Notes: a model not told the origin generated them from the sequence alone. Positions 32,353 to 42,231 are shown, numbered from the stretch's first letter. The stretch: DNA of 64,000 nucleotides from Falsiroseomonas tokyonensis (GCF_019024325.1 NZ_JAFNJS010000005.1:372001-436000), one strand, 5' to 3'. A program made the numbers and translations.

Positions 32353-34656
32353 TCAGCCGGGCTGGCGCGGGCGCTTCGGCGGCGCCAGCAGGCCGCGCAG
32401 CCGGTTCAGCATGGCCAAGGCGGGCTCGCCCAGCTCCTCCTCCGGCCCCGCCACATCCGCCACCGAGGCCAGGGCGCGGCGACGGTCGGCGGGGTCGGGC
32501 AGCAGGGAGACCAGCGTCTCGAAGGCCTGCTGCGGCGCCATCTCCACCACCACCGTCTGCTCCCGGATCAGCGCCTGGCGGGCGGAGGCGGTGAGCTGCG
32601 CGAAGGGTTCCTCCGTCGTCAGCAGCGCATTGGAGCGTGCCAGCCGGCTACGACGGACGCCACCGCGGGCCTTGGCCATCAGGATCATCATCCGCACCAC
32701 GGCCTCGGCATAGCCACCCTCGGCGATGCGATCGAGCGCCGCGCGCACATCGGGCGTTTCGGCCGCCAGTTCCGGCGCGGCATCCACCGTCGGCACCTCG
32801 GAGGCCACGTTGAGCGCGGAGAGCGTGCCATAGACGGCGTGGAAGGCGGTTTCCTGCAGCGAATCGCGCCAGTCGCGCCAGGCATCGATGCTGCGCTCCA
32901 CACTGTCGGCCCAGGCGCGTTCCATGGCGACGAAGGGATTATCCGGCGCCACCGGCTGGCGGTTGGCGCGCACCATATCGGCCATGGCGCCCAGCGGGCG
33001 CATCAGCGGGTTGGCGTCGCTGACGAGGTAGCGGCGCGCCCGCATCGGGTTCATCTGGCGGCGCAGCTCGGCCGATTCCTCGGTGGCGAACTGCCGCACG
33101 ATGGGGCTGGCGAACAGGTCGTAGATCATCTGGTTCAGCGCGGAGATGCGCGCCACCGCGGGGAAGGCCTCGTTCTCCGCATCGCCGGAGACGGCGCGGA
33201 TATCGGCCACCGTCTTCTCCACCAGCTCCACCTGGTAGCCGGTGTTCAGCCCGCTGCCGGCGGTGCCGGTGATGCGGAGTTCATACAGGCCGGGCGCCAC
33301 GCTCTCGATCAGCTCGAGCGTATTGGCGATTTCCGTGTGTTCCTTGTTGGCCACCTTGCCGGAGACGAAGATGCCCAGATGGCCGATCTCGTCATGCACC
33401 AGGTAGATGATGGTCTGGCCGAGGGTCTTGATCTCCTGTTCGTCGCGATAGACGTCGGCGATCCAGCGCAGCGCCTGGCCGGGCGGGGTGATGTTGTCGC
33501 CGGCCGAGGCGAAGACCACGATCGGCGACTTCACCGAGCGCATGTTGAAGGATGCGCCCTTGCCGGCGCTGATTTCGCCGCGGGCGAATTTGTCGCCGAT
33601 GAACAGGTTCTCGACGATCCAGCGGATCTCGTCCCGCGTCATCAGGAAGTAGCCACCCCACCAGCGCTCGAACTCCAGGAAGCGCTCGGCCTCGGTGTCC
33701 ACCTTCTCGTACAGGTTGTAGTATTTGCGGAACTTGGTGTTGCCGGGCGACAGGCTCTCGAAGTTGGCGACCAGGTTGGCGCCGTCGAAGGTGCCGTTAC
33801 CGAGGTCGGCCAGAAGTGCCGCGGGCCAGGACCCGCCGGCGAGGCCGCCGGTATAGCGCATCGGGTTGCGGCCCTTCTCGCCGGCCCAGTAGGAGAGGGG
33901 CGCGCCGTTCAGCACCAGCGGGCCGGTCAGCTCTGGCTCCGAGGCGCCGAGCATCATTACCGCCCAGCCGCCCTGGCAATTGCCGATGACCACGGGGCGC
34001 TGCGCCTCCGGGTGCAGCTCATGGATCTTGCGCAGGAAGATCGCCTCGGCCTCGGTGATGTCCAGGATGGTCTGGCCCGGCTCGGGGTCGCGGAAGAAGA
34101 TGACGAAATAGACCGGATGGCCGCGGCGCAGCGCGACGCCCACCTGGCTGTCCGACTTGAAGCCGCCGATGCCGGCGCCATGGCCGGCGCGGGGGTCGAT
34201 GATGACGAAGGGTCGCATGGCCGGGTCGGGCTCCCGCACCCCCTCCGGCGGCTTGATGCGGACCAGCGCGTAGTTGCAGCGGCGGGGCAGGGTGCGGCCA
34301 TCCACCACCATGTCCCATTCGAAGACCAGCACCGGCGGGCAGCCGGCCTTCTCATGCTCGGCGAAGGCATTGCCGGCCTGGCGCATCGTGTCCCAGAACA
34401 GGACGGACCGCTGCGAGGCATCCACCGCATAGGCCATGGCATCGGCCATCAGCGCGAAGGGTGAGCGGGCGAACAGGGCCGACCCGGTGGGGCCGGCACC
34501 GTCCATGATGCGGGGCGGGGCGAGCGCCGGGGCCATGGCGGCCAACTGCTTGCGCGCGACCTCGCCCATGGCCTGGGCCTGTTCCATGAAACGGCTCATG
34601 GTCTCGGCACTGCGGGCCATCAGCTCGCGCCCGGGGGGCGGGGTTTGGGCGTTCAT
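32353..34656 (-). CDS. DUF3141 protein, PHA-synthase-like alpha/beta hydrolase
   Basis: The 767-residue protein belongs to a family annotated as 3-hydroxyalkanoate synthetase-like. It has a lipase-box-like GNCQGG with Cys227 as the nucleophile candidate, as in PHA synthases. Downstream are ASAGDNITPPGQ with a probable catalytic Asp and VHDEIGHLG with a His. It is longer than typical PhaC (~590), with an extra C-terminal helical region. No phaA, phaB or phasin gene is near, so true polyester synthesis is unproven. The ATG at 34656 has AAGGA about nine bases upstream; the frame extends further without a site. Confidence 0.82.
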   Translation of the reverse strand: MNAQTPPPGRELMARSAETMSRFMEQAQAMGEVARKQLAAMAPALAPPRIMDGAGPTGSALFARSPFALMADAMAYAVDASQRSVLFWDTMRQAGNAFAEHEKAGCPPVLVFEWDMVVDGRTLPRRCNYALVRIKPPEGVREPDPAMRPFVIIDPRAGHGAGIGGFKSDSQVGVALRRGHPVYFVIFFRDPEPGQTILDITEAEAIFLRKIHELHPEAQRPVVIGNCQGGWAVMMLGASEPELTGPLVLNGAPLSYWAGEKGRNPMRYTGGLAGGSWPAALLADLGNGTFDGANLVANFESLSPGNTKFRKYYNLYEKVDTEAERFLEFERWWGGYFLMTRDEIRWIVENLFIGDKFARGEISAGKGASFNMRSVKSPIVVFASAGDNITPPGQALRWIADVYRDEQEIKTLGQTIIYLVHDEIGHLGIFVSGKVANKEHTEIANTLELIESVAPGLYELRITGTAGSGLNTGYQVELVEKTVADIRAVSGDAENEAFPAVARISALNQMIYDLFASPIVRQFATEESAELRRQMNPMRARRYLVSDANPLMRPLGAMADMVRANRQPVAPDNPFVAMERAWADSVERSIDAWRDWRDSLQETAFHAVYGTLSALNVASEVPTVDAAPELAAETPDVRAALDRIAEGGYAEAVVRMMILMAKARGGVRRSRLARSNALLTTEEPFAQLTASARQALIREQTVVVEMAPQQAFETLVSLLPDPADRRRALASVADVAGPEEELGEPALAMLNRLRGLLAPPKRPRQPG

Positions 34657-34737
34657 CCGGTGCATCCTTGGCTCGCCACGACTGCGGTGCAGCATAGCTG
34701 GGATCTCGGGACGGGGCACGCCAGGAAAGTTTCGCCC

Positions 34738-35346
34738 CTATTCCAGCCGCGCCCCCGCCGGCACCGCCATGCCCCGCCGCACCGCGGGCCGTTCCCCCAT
34801 CCGGCTGAACCAGGCGGCCAGATGCGGGGTGGGTTCCAGCGTCCGGTCCGCCCAGCCATGCTTCGCCACCCAGGGATAGGCGGCGATATCGGCGATGCTG
34901 CAGCTGGCGCCGGCCAGGTAGGGCACCTCGGCCAGGCGGCCATCCAGTAGGCGATAGACCCGGTCGACCAGCGCGGTGGTATGCGACCTCGCGGCCTCCG
35001 GTTTTTGCGGCGCCAACTCGGTCCAGTGATGCGCCTGGCCGGTGAAAGGGCCGAGGGAGGTCAGGGCGACCATCAGCCAGGACAGCGTGGTGGCCCGATC
35101 CTCCCCCAGCAGCATCCCGTGGCGTTCCGCCAGGTGCAGCAGAATGGCGCCGCTTTCGAAGATCGGGCGCCCCTCCTCCACCAGGATCGGGATCTTGCCA
35201 TAGGGGTTCAGCGCCAGGATCTCGGGCGCGAACTGTTCACGGGCGCGGATGTTCACGCCCGTGACCGCGTAATCCAGGCCGCATTCCTCCAGCATGATGG
35301 AGACGCGCTGGGAATTGGGCGTCGCCCATCCGTAGAAATGCCGCAT
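34738..35346 (-). CDS. Glutathione S-transferase
   Basis: The 202-residue protein has an N-terminal thioredoxin-like domain with NPYGKIPILVEEG and the glutathione-binding ESGAILLHLAE, and a C-terminal all-helical domain with CSIADIAAYPWV (N-capping box). It resembles the YfcG/YghU-type or Ure2-like group. The substrate is unknown. It stands between the DUF3141 and RTX genes on the same strand with short gaps. Confidence 0.9.
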   Translation of the reverse strand: MRHFYGWATPNSQRVSIMLEECGLDYAVTGVNIRAREQFAPEILALNPYGKIPILVEEGRPIFESGAILLHLAERHGMLLGEDRATTLSWLMVALTSLGPFTGQAHHWTELAPQKPEAARSHTTALVDRVYRLLDGRLAEVPYLAGASCSIADIAAYPWVAKHGWADRTLEPTPHLAAWFSRMGERPAVRRGMAVPAGARLE

Positions 35347-35374
35347 CCCGCCGCCTCCCCATGCCGGAGCCCAT

Positions 35375-38242
35375 TCACACCAGGATCAGGTCCGCCGTCG
35401 AGAGGGTGGTGACGCCGGACAGCGTCGCGACCCAGCTGGGATCGGCCTGGTCCCCCGTGCCATCGGCATCGAACCACAGCCGCCCAGTGCCGGTCTCGAA
35501 CAGGAATTGCGGCCCGGCCGCATTCGCTACCGGGCTGGCGCCGACCACCAGCGAAGGCGTCGTCGCACTGCCCAGCCCGAAGGCCTCGCGTTCGATCGCG
35601 ATGCGGTCCTCGCCCCGGACGAAGTCGAGGATGAAGTCGCCGGAGCCGGTGGCGCCGAGGCCGAAGCGGAACACATCGCCTCCCGCGCCGCCGGCCAGGA
35701 TATCGGAGCCCTCGCCACCCACCAGCGTGTCGTTGCCCTCGCGGCCCTCCAGGTAGTCGCTGCCCTTGCCGCCCCAGAAGGCATTGGCGGCGGCGGAGCC
35801 GCGAATGTCGTCGCCGGCGTCGCTGCCCACCACATTCTCGATCAGGCGCAGGGTCAGGCCCTGGGCCAGGCCGCCATTGTACTGCTGCGCCACCATGTCC
35901 AGCCAGACCGGCTGGCCCGAGACGATGTTGAAGCGCAGCGTGTCCACGCCGGAGCTGCCGTCGAAATAGTCGGTGCCATTGGCGTCGAAGTCGGTGCGCA
36001 CGAAGACATCGTCGCCGGCATCGCCATAGAGGCTGTCATTGCCGTCGCCATCGGTCAGCTCGTCATTGCCGCCGCCGCCGCGCAGCCTGTCATTGCCGGC
36101 ATTGCCCTCCAGCACATCGGCCAGCGCCCCGCCGGTGATGCTGTCATGGCCGCGGCCGCCGTCGAAGAAAAGCCGCTCCATGCCGGTGAAGCGGGTGGTG
36201 GCATCGACCTGCACCAGGCCGGTGGAGAAGGTGAAGGCGACATTCACGAACTCCTCGGTCAGGTCGAGGAAGAGGCGGTCCTCCTCGGTGCCGCCATCTG
36301 CATAGTCGCCGCGGTTCATATGCAGCTCATCCGCCCCGGCGCCGCCCAGCAGCGTATCGGCCTCGCCATCCTTGATGCCGCCGGTGGCCCAGAGGATGTC
36401 GGCGCCATCGCCGCCCTCCAGCCGATCGGCGCCATACCAGCCGGTCAGCTCGTCATTGCCGCCCAGGCCGCGCAGCGTGTCATTGCCCGACATGCCGTTG
36501 AACCAGTCACCCAGCGCGCCGCCCACCAGGCTGTCGCGGCCGGAACCGGCGCGAATGTGCACGCGCTCGATGTTCTTGAGTGAGACGTCGCCATTCACCA
36601 GCATGGCATCCGCCGAGAGGGTGAAGCTCAGGTCGCGGCTGCTGGCGCTGCGGTTGATCCAGGCGTTGTCGATACCGTCGCCGCCATCGACCGTGTACTG
36701 GCCGCCGGCGCTGCCGCCGCCATTGTTCAGAAAGACCACGTCGTTGCCGGTGCCGAGTTGGATGCGGCTCAGCCCCGCCGCGCCATCGACGCTGACCTCG
36801 TCATCCCCGGCGCCGGCATCGATGACATTGTTGCCGCCGCCATCGATGATGCGGTCCATGCCGCTGCCGGCGCGGATGGTGTCGTTGCCATAGCCGGCGG
36901 TCATCACGTCGTCGCCAGTATTGCCGGTCAGCACATTGTTGCCGCCGGCGGCGTTGAAGACCACGCGCTTGGCCGTGCCGGCGGTCAGCACGTCATCGCC
37001 ATAGGCCGTGTTGATCTCGACGATCTCGATATCGACCAGCGTGGTGCCGTCAGAGAGGGTGGCGGTCGCGGCGCCGGTGAAGCGGTAGTCGATCGCATCC
37101 GAATAGCTGAAGCGGTCGATCCGCGCGGTATCCATGCCGGCGCCGCCGCGCAGCGTGTCGATGCCGCCGTCGCCGACAATCATGATGTCGTCGCCATCAC
37201 CGCCCTCCAGCTGGTCCTGGCCCTCGCCGCCCATCAGCAGGTCATGGCCAGCGCCGCCGCGCAGCGTATCGGCGCCGCCAAAGCCGTTCAGCACATCGTC
37301 GCCGGCCTCGCCGGCGAAGAGATTGGCCTGTTCGGTGCCGTCGACGGTATAGGCCTCGATGTTGAGGATGCGCGTGCCGTCGGCCAGGACGTTCACCACA
37401 TTGGCGGCCTTGGCGACGAAGTTGCCGGACAGGCCGTGCATCACCAGCCGGTCCAGGCCCGTGCCGCCATCGATTGAATCGGCGCCCTCAATGCTCCAGC
37501 GCTCGATCACGTCATTGCCGCTGCCGCCATTCATCGTGTCGGCGCCGGTACCGCCGGACAGGCTGTCATCGCCGGCCTCGCCGAGCAGCGTGTCGTTGCC
37601 CTCGCCGCCGCGCAGCGTGTCGTGGCCGGTGCCGCCGTCCATCAGGTCGTGGCCGGCCTCGCCAAACATCTGGTCCTCGCCCGCCTGGCCATAGAGGCGG
37701 TCATTGCCGCTGCCGCCGAACAACTGGTCGCGGCCATTGCCGCCGCCGAGCTGGTCGTTGCCGGCATCGCCCAGCAGCGCGTCTTCGCCATTGCCGCCCT
37801 CCAGGCGGTCGTTGCCGTCCTCGCCGAAGAGGGTGTCGTTGCCCAGGCCGCCCAGGGCGGTGTCATTGCCGGCGCCGGTCACGAAGCGATCGTTCCAGGT
37901 GCCGCCGGTGAAGCGGTCGGCGAAGGCGCTGCCGGTCAGGGCGTAGTGTTCCACGCCGATGACCTGCGCCCCCAGCATGGTCACGAGATTGGCGGAATCG
38001 ACCACCTGGAAGGTGATGCCGGCCTTGGCGGCGGCGAAGGTGACGGAGAGCGTGTCGAAACCCGCGCCGCCGGCGACGGTGTCGCCCTGCATCTCGGCCT
38101 GGCTGTCGTAGAAGATGTGGTCATCGCCGCCATAGCCGATGATCAGGTCGGCGCCGGTCTCGCCGAACAGATAGTCGGTGCCGTCAGTACCCTCGATGAC
38201 ATGGGGAGACGCGGCGAAGGACGCCATTCTGGGCGCGCGCAT
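35375..38242 (-). CDS. RTX protein with hemolysin-type calcium-binding repeats
   Basis: The 955-residue protein is built of RTX nonapeptides (GGxGxDxLx). A dense block spans residues ~122-245 and further groups run through to ~865. The C-terminal ~100 residues (DFILDFVRGEDRIAI, then FDADGTGDQADPSWVATLSGV) are typical of type I secretion substrates, and there is no signal peptide. Ca2+ folding outside the cell is expected from the family. No enzymatic domain is recognisable, so adhesin, surface-layer or bacteriocin-like roles are all open. No HlyB/HlyD/TolC genes are in the window. AGAGG lies five bases before the ATG. Confidence 0.9.
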   Translation of the reverse strand: MRAPRMASFAASPHVIEGTDGTDYLFGETGADLIIGYGGDDHIFYDSQAEMQGDTVAGGAGFDTLSVTFAAAKAGITFQVVDSANLVTMLGAQVIGVEHYALTGSAFADRFTGGTWNDRFVTGAGNDTALGGLGNDTLFGEDGNDRLEGGNGEDALLGDAGNDQLGGGNGRDQLFGGSGNDRLYGQAGEDQMFGEAGHDLMDGGTGHDTLRGGEGNDTLLGEAGDDSLSGGTGADTMNGGSGNDVIERWSIEGADSIDGGTGLDRLVMHGLSGNFVAKAANVVNVLADGTRILNIEAYTVDGTEQANLFAGEAGDDVLNGFGGADTLRGGAGHDLLMGGEGQDQLEGGDGDDIMIVGDGGIDTLRGGAGMDTARIDRFSYSDAIDYRFTGAATATLSDGTTLVDIEIVEINTAYGDDVLTAGTAKRVVFNAAGGNNVLTGNTGDDVMTAGYGNDTIRAGSGMDRIIDGGGNNVIDAGAGDDEVSVDGAAGLSRIQLGTGNDVVFLNNGGGSAGGQYTVDGGDGIDNAWINRSASSRDLSFTLSADAMLVNGDVSLKNIERVHIRAGSGRDSLVGGALGDWFNGMSGNDTLRGLGGNDELTGWYGADRLEGGDGADILWATGGIKDGEADTLLGGAGADELHMNRGDYADGGTEEDRLFLDLTEEFVNVAFTFSTGLVQVDATTRFTGMERLFFDGGRGHDSITGGALADVLEGNAGNDRLRGGGGNDELTDGDGNDSLYGDAGDDVFVRTDFDANGTDYFDGSSGVDTLRFNIVSGQPVWLDMVAQQYNGGLAQGLTLRLIENVVGSDAGDDIRGSAAANAFWGGKGSDYLEGREGNDTLVGGEGSDILAGGAGGDVFRFGLGATGSGDFILDFVRGEDRIAIEREAFGLGSATTPSLVVGASPVANAAGPQFLFETGTGRLWFDADGTGDQADPSWVATLSGVTTLSTADLILV

Positions 38243-38389
38243 GGGAACCTCTTGGGGTGGATGGACAGCGGCTTGCCGTCCTTTCCCGTGGAGGCGCCCC
38301 TGCGATGGGCGCGCTTGCTAGGCCCGAAACATTGCGCCCCGATTGCGCGGCGCGCGGGCGATTGTTTCGCGTGTTGCGCGGCCGTTGCC

Positions 38390-39535
38390 TCAGGCCGGCC
38401 GCTTCTCCCGCGCATTTCGCAGCAGGGCGATGCTGCGATAGATGCCATGCACCATCTTCGAATAGGGCAGCACCACGAACAGCGCGAGTACCAGGCCGAA
38501 ATGCAGCGCCAGCATGATGCCCATGGCCCCGGTATGCCGCACCACCAGCAGCAGCAGCCCGGTGGAGCCGATCAGGAACAGCAGGCCGAGCAGCGCGTAC
38601 TCACCGCCCATCAGCTTTCGGGCCACCGGCGCCGGGTCCGTCACCGTCTTCACCCAGAGCAGCCCTGCCGTGCCGATGCAGAGCAGCACGCCGCCCCAGG
38701 TGCCGAACTGCACGGGCAGGGACAGGAAGGCATGCGGCGACCGCCAGCCGAAGATATGGTGGTAGATGGCGCCGGTGGTGGTGGCCGCGAAGCACAGCAT
38801 GAAGCCGAAGAACATCGCCTGGTGCAGCCAGCGCCGGTGTTGCGCGAAACTGTCGTCCAGGTCGTTGCAGCCATGCCCGCCGCCGCCGAGGTTGCGCAGC
38901 GTCAGCACATCCACCGCCGCATCCACGGCAGGCGCCGGCTGGAAGCTGCCGCCCATGCCGCCCGTGCCGCGCCAGTAACGGATGGCGCCCAGGGTCATGG
39001 CGACCACCGCGAAGCCGAAGCTGCCGCCCGCCAGCAGGTTGATCAGCCAGAGCGGGATGATGCGGAAGAAGGCGCCGGTGCCGGTCTGGGCAGAGAACAG
39101 CACGGCGGGGTCGCGGATCAGCACCGTCAGCACCAGCGCCAGGGTGACGAAGAGGGTCGCCGCGCCGGCCACCAGCGTGCCGTTGCGATCGAACAGCTTG
39201 CCCATGCCCGCGGGCCAGGCGAATTCGGCGTAGCTCTCCTGCCGGATGGTCGCGAAGGTCGCCGGGATATTGATGCCGAAGGCATGCGGCGGCGCGTATT
39301 GGCAGGCGTGGAAGCAGCCCTTGCAGTTGTGGCAGAGGTTGGCGAGGTGGGTCAGGTCCGCCTTCTCAAACTCTCGCCGCGCGGCCATGGCGGGGAAGAC
39401 GGCGCAATAGCCCTCGCAATAGCGGCAGGCATTGCAGACCGCCATCTGGCGGCGGGCGTCCTGGTAGGCGTCGGATTCGATCTCGGTCGCTTCCTGCAGC
39501 AGCAGGTCGAGCTTGCTCATTTCAGTTGCGGACAT
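38390..39535 (-). CDS. tcuB: Tricarballylate utilisation protein TcuB (iron-sulfur membrane electron carrier)
   Basis: TcuB passes electrons from the FAD enzyme TcuA to the quinone pool. The 381-residue protein has two 4Fe-4S-type cysteine clusters near the N-terminus (CNACRYCEGYC and CHNCKGCFHAC). Several membrane helices with histidines (RRWLHQAMFFG, YHHIFGW) follow, as expected for a haem- or quinone-interacting subunit. The start at 39535 is chosen because AAGGAG lies nine bases before it; it overlaps the tcuA end by 14 bases. Confidence 0.92.
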   Translation of the reverse strand: MSATEMSKLDLLLQEATEIESDAYQDARRQMAVCNACRYCEGYCAVFPAMAARREFEKADLTHLANLCHNCKGCFHACQYAPPHAFGINIPATFATIRQESYAEFAWPAGMGKLFDRNGTLVAGAATLFVTLALVLTVLIRDPAVLFSAQTGTGAFFRIIPLWLINLLAGGSFGFAVVAMTLGAIRYWRGTGGMGGSFQPAPAVDAAVDVLTLRNLGGGGHGCNDLDDSFAQHRRWLHQAMFFGFMLCFAATTTGAIYHHIFGWRSPHAFLSLPVQFGTWGGVLLCIGTAGLLWVKTVTDPAPVARKLMGGEYALLGLLFLIGSTGLLLLVVRHTGAMGIMLALHFGLVLALFVVLPYSKMVHGIYRSIALLRNAREKRPA

Positions 39536-40919
39536 GGCGCGCCGCTCCTTCACCGGCGAGCCGCCCGAAGACGGTGCCGAGGGTCATGCCGAAGCCGGCG
39601 AGATAGCCCTGGCCCAGGATATTTCCGGACATGATTTCCCCGCTCGCAAACATATTGGCGGAGGGTTTGCCATCCGCCATCAGCACGCGCGCCTTGTCGT
39701 TCACCTTCACGCCGAGGAAGGTGAAGGTGATCCCCGGTCGCAGCGGATAGGCGTAGTAGGGCGGCGTATCGATGCGCCGCGCCCAATGGCTTTTCGGCGG
39801 CACCAGGCCTTCGGTGCTGCAATCGTCGGGCACCATCGGCTTGAAGGTGCCGGGGCGGACGGCGGCGTTGAAGTCGGCCACGACCTTTTCCAGCTTGTCG
39901 GCATCGAAGCCCGCCATCTGCGCGATCTCGCGGATCGAATCCGCCTTGTAGGGCGGATAGACGCTGGGCAGAAAATTCAGCACGGCCTTGCTGTCCGTGA
40001 CCGCCAGGGCAATCTGGCCGGGCTGCTGCGCGATCAGCCTTCCCCAGATGGCATAGCGCTTCGGCCAGACATCCTCGCCCTCGTCATAGAAGCGCTCGAC
40101 GTCGCGGTTCACCACCAGGCTGAAGGGCACGCAGTCCAGCCGCATGGCCAGGCCGCCATCCTCCATCGGCGCGCGGGCATCGTTCGCCACGGCGTGGAAC
40201 TGGGTGGGGTCGCCCACCTGCTGCACGCCCTGGGCCAGCAGATCCTTCAGGATGGTGCCCTGGGCATAGGGCGTGCCGCGGATCTGGAAATTGTCGGCAG
40301 CGTCGCCCCAGTATTCGCGCAGCCAGTTGCGGTTCGCCTGGAAGCCACCGCTGGCGGCCACCAGCGCCTTGAAGCGGATGCGCTGCGGGAAGCCGCAGTG
40401 GGAGATGATGGCCTCCGTCGCGTGGCCTTCTTCCACCTGGATGTGCTGCACCTCGGTATCCGTCAGCAGCACGATGCCGAGCTTCGCGGCCTCCCGGTAC
40501 AGCGCATTCACCAGGGCCTTGCCGCCGCCGAGGAAGAAGGCGTTGGTGCGCGACAGCGACAGCGTGCCGGACAGCGACGGCTGGAAGACCACGCCGCAGC
40601 TCGCCAGGAAATCCGGCGCGTGCTGCGACGCCCGAATGCACATCCGGGCGAGATCCTCGTTCGTCTTGCCGCCGGTCACGCGGTTCAGGTCGTCCCAGTA
40701 TTCCTCCTCCAGGTAGCTGTCGGTCAGCACCTGGGTGGGGCCGGGATGCAGGGCGCGCAGGTTGCGGGTGTGGCGCGAATTGCCGCCGCGCAGCGGGGGT
40801 GGGGAGGCCTCGCAGAGGATCACGGAGGCGCCGGCCCGGCGCGCGGTGATGGCGGCGCAGAGCGCGGCATTGCCGCCCCCCACCACCAGCACGTCATAGA
40901 GACGGGCGAAATCCGGCAC
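39522..40919 (-). CDS. tcuA: FAD-dependent tricarballylate dehydrogenase TcuA
   Basis: TcuA oxidises tricarballylate to cis-aconitate, allowing entry to the TCA cycle. The 465-residue flavoprotein has the dinucleotide motif VLVVGGGNAALCAAI, LRGGNSRHTRN, and the fumarate-reductase-type C-terminus ASGEIMSGNILGQGYLAGFGMTLG split around FAD contacts. The reading frame starts with GTG at 40919, since the conserved motif begins nine residues later and there is no ATG nearby. The divergent GntR gene probably controls it. A dedicated tcuC permease is absent. Confidence 0.92.
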   Translation of the reverse strand: MPDFARLYDVLVVGGGNAALCAAITARRAGASVILCEASPPPLRGGNSRHTRNLRALHPGPTQVLTDSYLEEEYWDDLNRVTGGKTNEDLARMCIRASQHAPDFLASCGVVFQPSLSGTLSLSRTNAFFLGGGKALVNALYREAAKLGIVLLTDTEVQHIQVEEGHATEAIISHCGFPQRIRFKALVAASGGFQANRNWLREYWGDAADNFQIRGTPYAQGTILKDLLAQGVQQVGDPTQFHAVANDARAPMEDGGLAMRLDCVPFSLVVNRDVERFYDEGEDVWPKRYAIWGRLIAQQPGQIALAVTDSKAVLNFLPSVYPPYKADSIREIAQMAGFDADKLEKVVADFNAAVRPGTFKPMVPDDCSTEGLVPPKSHWARRIDTPPYYAYPLRPGITFTFLGVKVNDKARVLMADGKPSANMFASGEIMSGNILGQGYLAGFGMTLGTVFGRLAGEGAARHVRN

Positions 40920-40952
40920 TTCTTCGAGATCTCCTGGGCGTCTGGCACTGTT

Positions 40953-40968
40953 GTATCCACTGGTATCC
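40953..40968. promoter_or_regulatory. Candidate operator between tcuA and the GntR gene
   Basis: GTATCC occurs at 40953-40958 and again at 40963-40968, spaced exactly ten bases apart (one helical turn). It sits in the 95-base divergent spacer in front of both tcuA and the regulator gene. This is where an autoregulatory FCD-type GntR dimer would be expected to bind. Confidence 0.4.
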
Positions 40969-41014
40969 CGTCATGTCCAGATGGATGTTCCATTCCCGCC
41001 GCGGCCTGCGCTAC

Positions 41015-41704
41015 ATGGCTGCCATGGACCAGCCGCCCCCCGCCCGCGACCTCGGCCAGGAAGCCTATGGCCGCATCCGCGCCGCCATCCGGGAGGGTGC
41101 GCTGGCGCCCGGGCTGCGGCTGACGGAGACGGACCTCGCCGCCCGCTTCGGCGTCTCCCGCACCCCCGTGCGGCAGGCCATCGCCCGGCTTGAGTCCGAG
41201 GGCCTGCTGACCCACGAACCCCGCCGCGGCCTGACCGTGACACGCCCGGACCACCAGCAGGTGGTCGAGCTGTACGTGATGCGCGAAGTGCTGGAAGGCG
41301 CCGCCGCGCGCCTCGCCGCGCAGCACGCCAGCCCCACCGAGATCGGCGCCATGGCCGAACTCATCGAGGGCGAGCCCGCTTTGTTCGCCGATGCCCGCGC
41401 CTTGGCCGAGACCAACCAGCGCCTGCATGGCCTGCTCTATCTCGCTGCGCACAACCGCTACCTGCTGCGCAGCCTGGAGCAGATCTCCGCCACCATGGCG
41501 CTGCTGCCCAGTCTGCTGACGGTGGCCGGCCGCGCGGAGCAGGCGCATGCGGAGCACCGCGCCATCCTTGCCGCGCTGCGGGCCCGCGACGGCGACGCGG
41601 CGGAGGCGGCGAGCCGCGCCCATGCCCAGGCGGCGCAGCGGCATCGCCTGGCCTGGCTGGTGCGGACGGTGGGCGTGCCCTTCGCGGCGCCGGGCGCGGA
41701 CTGA
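41015..41704 (+). CDS. GntR family (FCD-type) transcriptional regulator
   Basis: The 229-residue protein has an N-terminal winged helix (GALAPGLRLTETDLAARFGVSRTP split with VRQAIARLESEGLL) and a C-terminal FCD effector domain with metal-binding-type histidines (ETNQRLHGLLYLAAHN). It is divergent from tcuAB and probably regulates them in response to a tricarboxylate or similar acid. Three ATGs (40973, 41015, 41024) lack clear ribosome sites; 41015 gives the usual family length. Confidence 0.88.
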   Translation: MAAMDQPPPARDLGQEAYGRIRAAIREGALAPGLRLTETDLAARFGVSRTPVRQAIARLESEGLLTHEPRRGLTVTRPDHQQVVELYVMREVLEGAAARLAAQHASPTEIGAMAELIEGEPALFADARALAETNQRLHGLLYLAAHNRYLLRSLEQISATMALLPSLLTVAGRAEQAHAEHRAILAALRARDGDAAEAASRAHAQAAQRHRLAWLVRTVGVPFAAPGAD

Positions 41705-41758
41705 CCGGAACTCCGCGGCGGCAGCGGGGTTGGATCCGGCAACAACCGGAGAGAACCC

Positions 41759-42231
41759 ATGAGCCGCGGCTTTCCTTCCATGACGGCGCTGCTGGGCGTG
41801 CTGGCCGTCCTCGGCTACCAGAATCGCGACAAGCTGTCCGAGATGCTGAACGGCGCCGGCCGCGGCGGGGCGACGCCGCCCGGTCCTGGCGGCGCGGCAC
41901 AGGGCGGCCTGTCCGGCATGCTCGGCGGGCTCCTGGGTGGGGGCGCGGCGGGCGGTGGGCTCAGCGGAGGGCTGCGGGAACTAGTGGAGCGCTTCCGCGC
42001 TTCGGGCGAGGGCGAGACGGCCGATTCCTGGGTGCGCCAGGGCCCGAACCGCGAGATGGCGCCGGACCGGCTGGAAAGCGCCATCGGCCCGGAGACGCTG
42101 GACGAGTTGGTGCGCCACACCGGCCTTTCCCGCCAGGAACTGCTGGCGCGGCTGCAGCGGGACCTGCCGCGGGCGGTGGATGACTGCACCGCCGGTGGCT
42201 GCCTGCCGGACGAGGAGCCGGCGCGCCGAGC

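Noticed and set aside
32013-34464. Long plus-strand frames antisense to the DUF3141 gene
   Set aside because: They are His/Gln/Gly/Arg-rich shadows of a strongly supported minus-strand gene.
35375-38242. Regular repeats that might be a CRISPR array or satellite
   Set aside because: They are degenerate codons for RTX nonapeptides in one continuous frame, without identical repeats separated by unique spacers.
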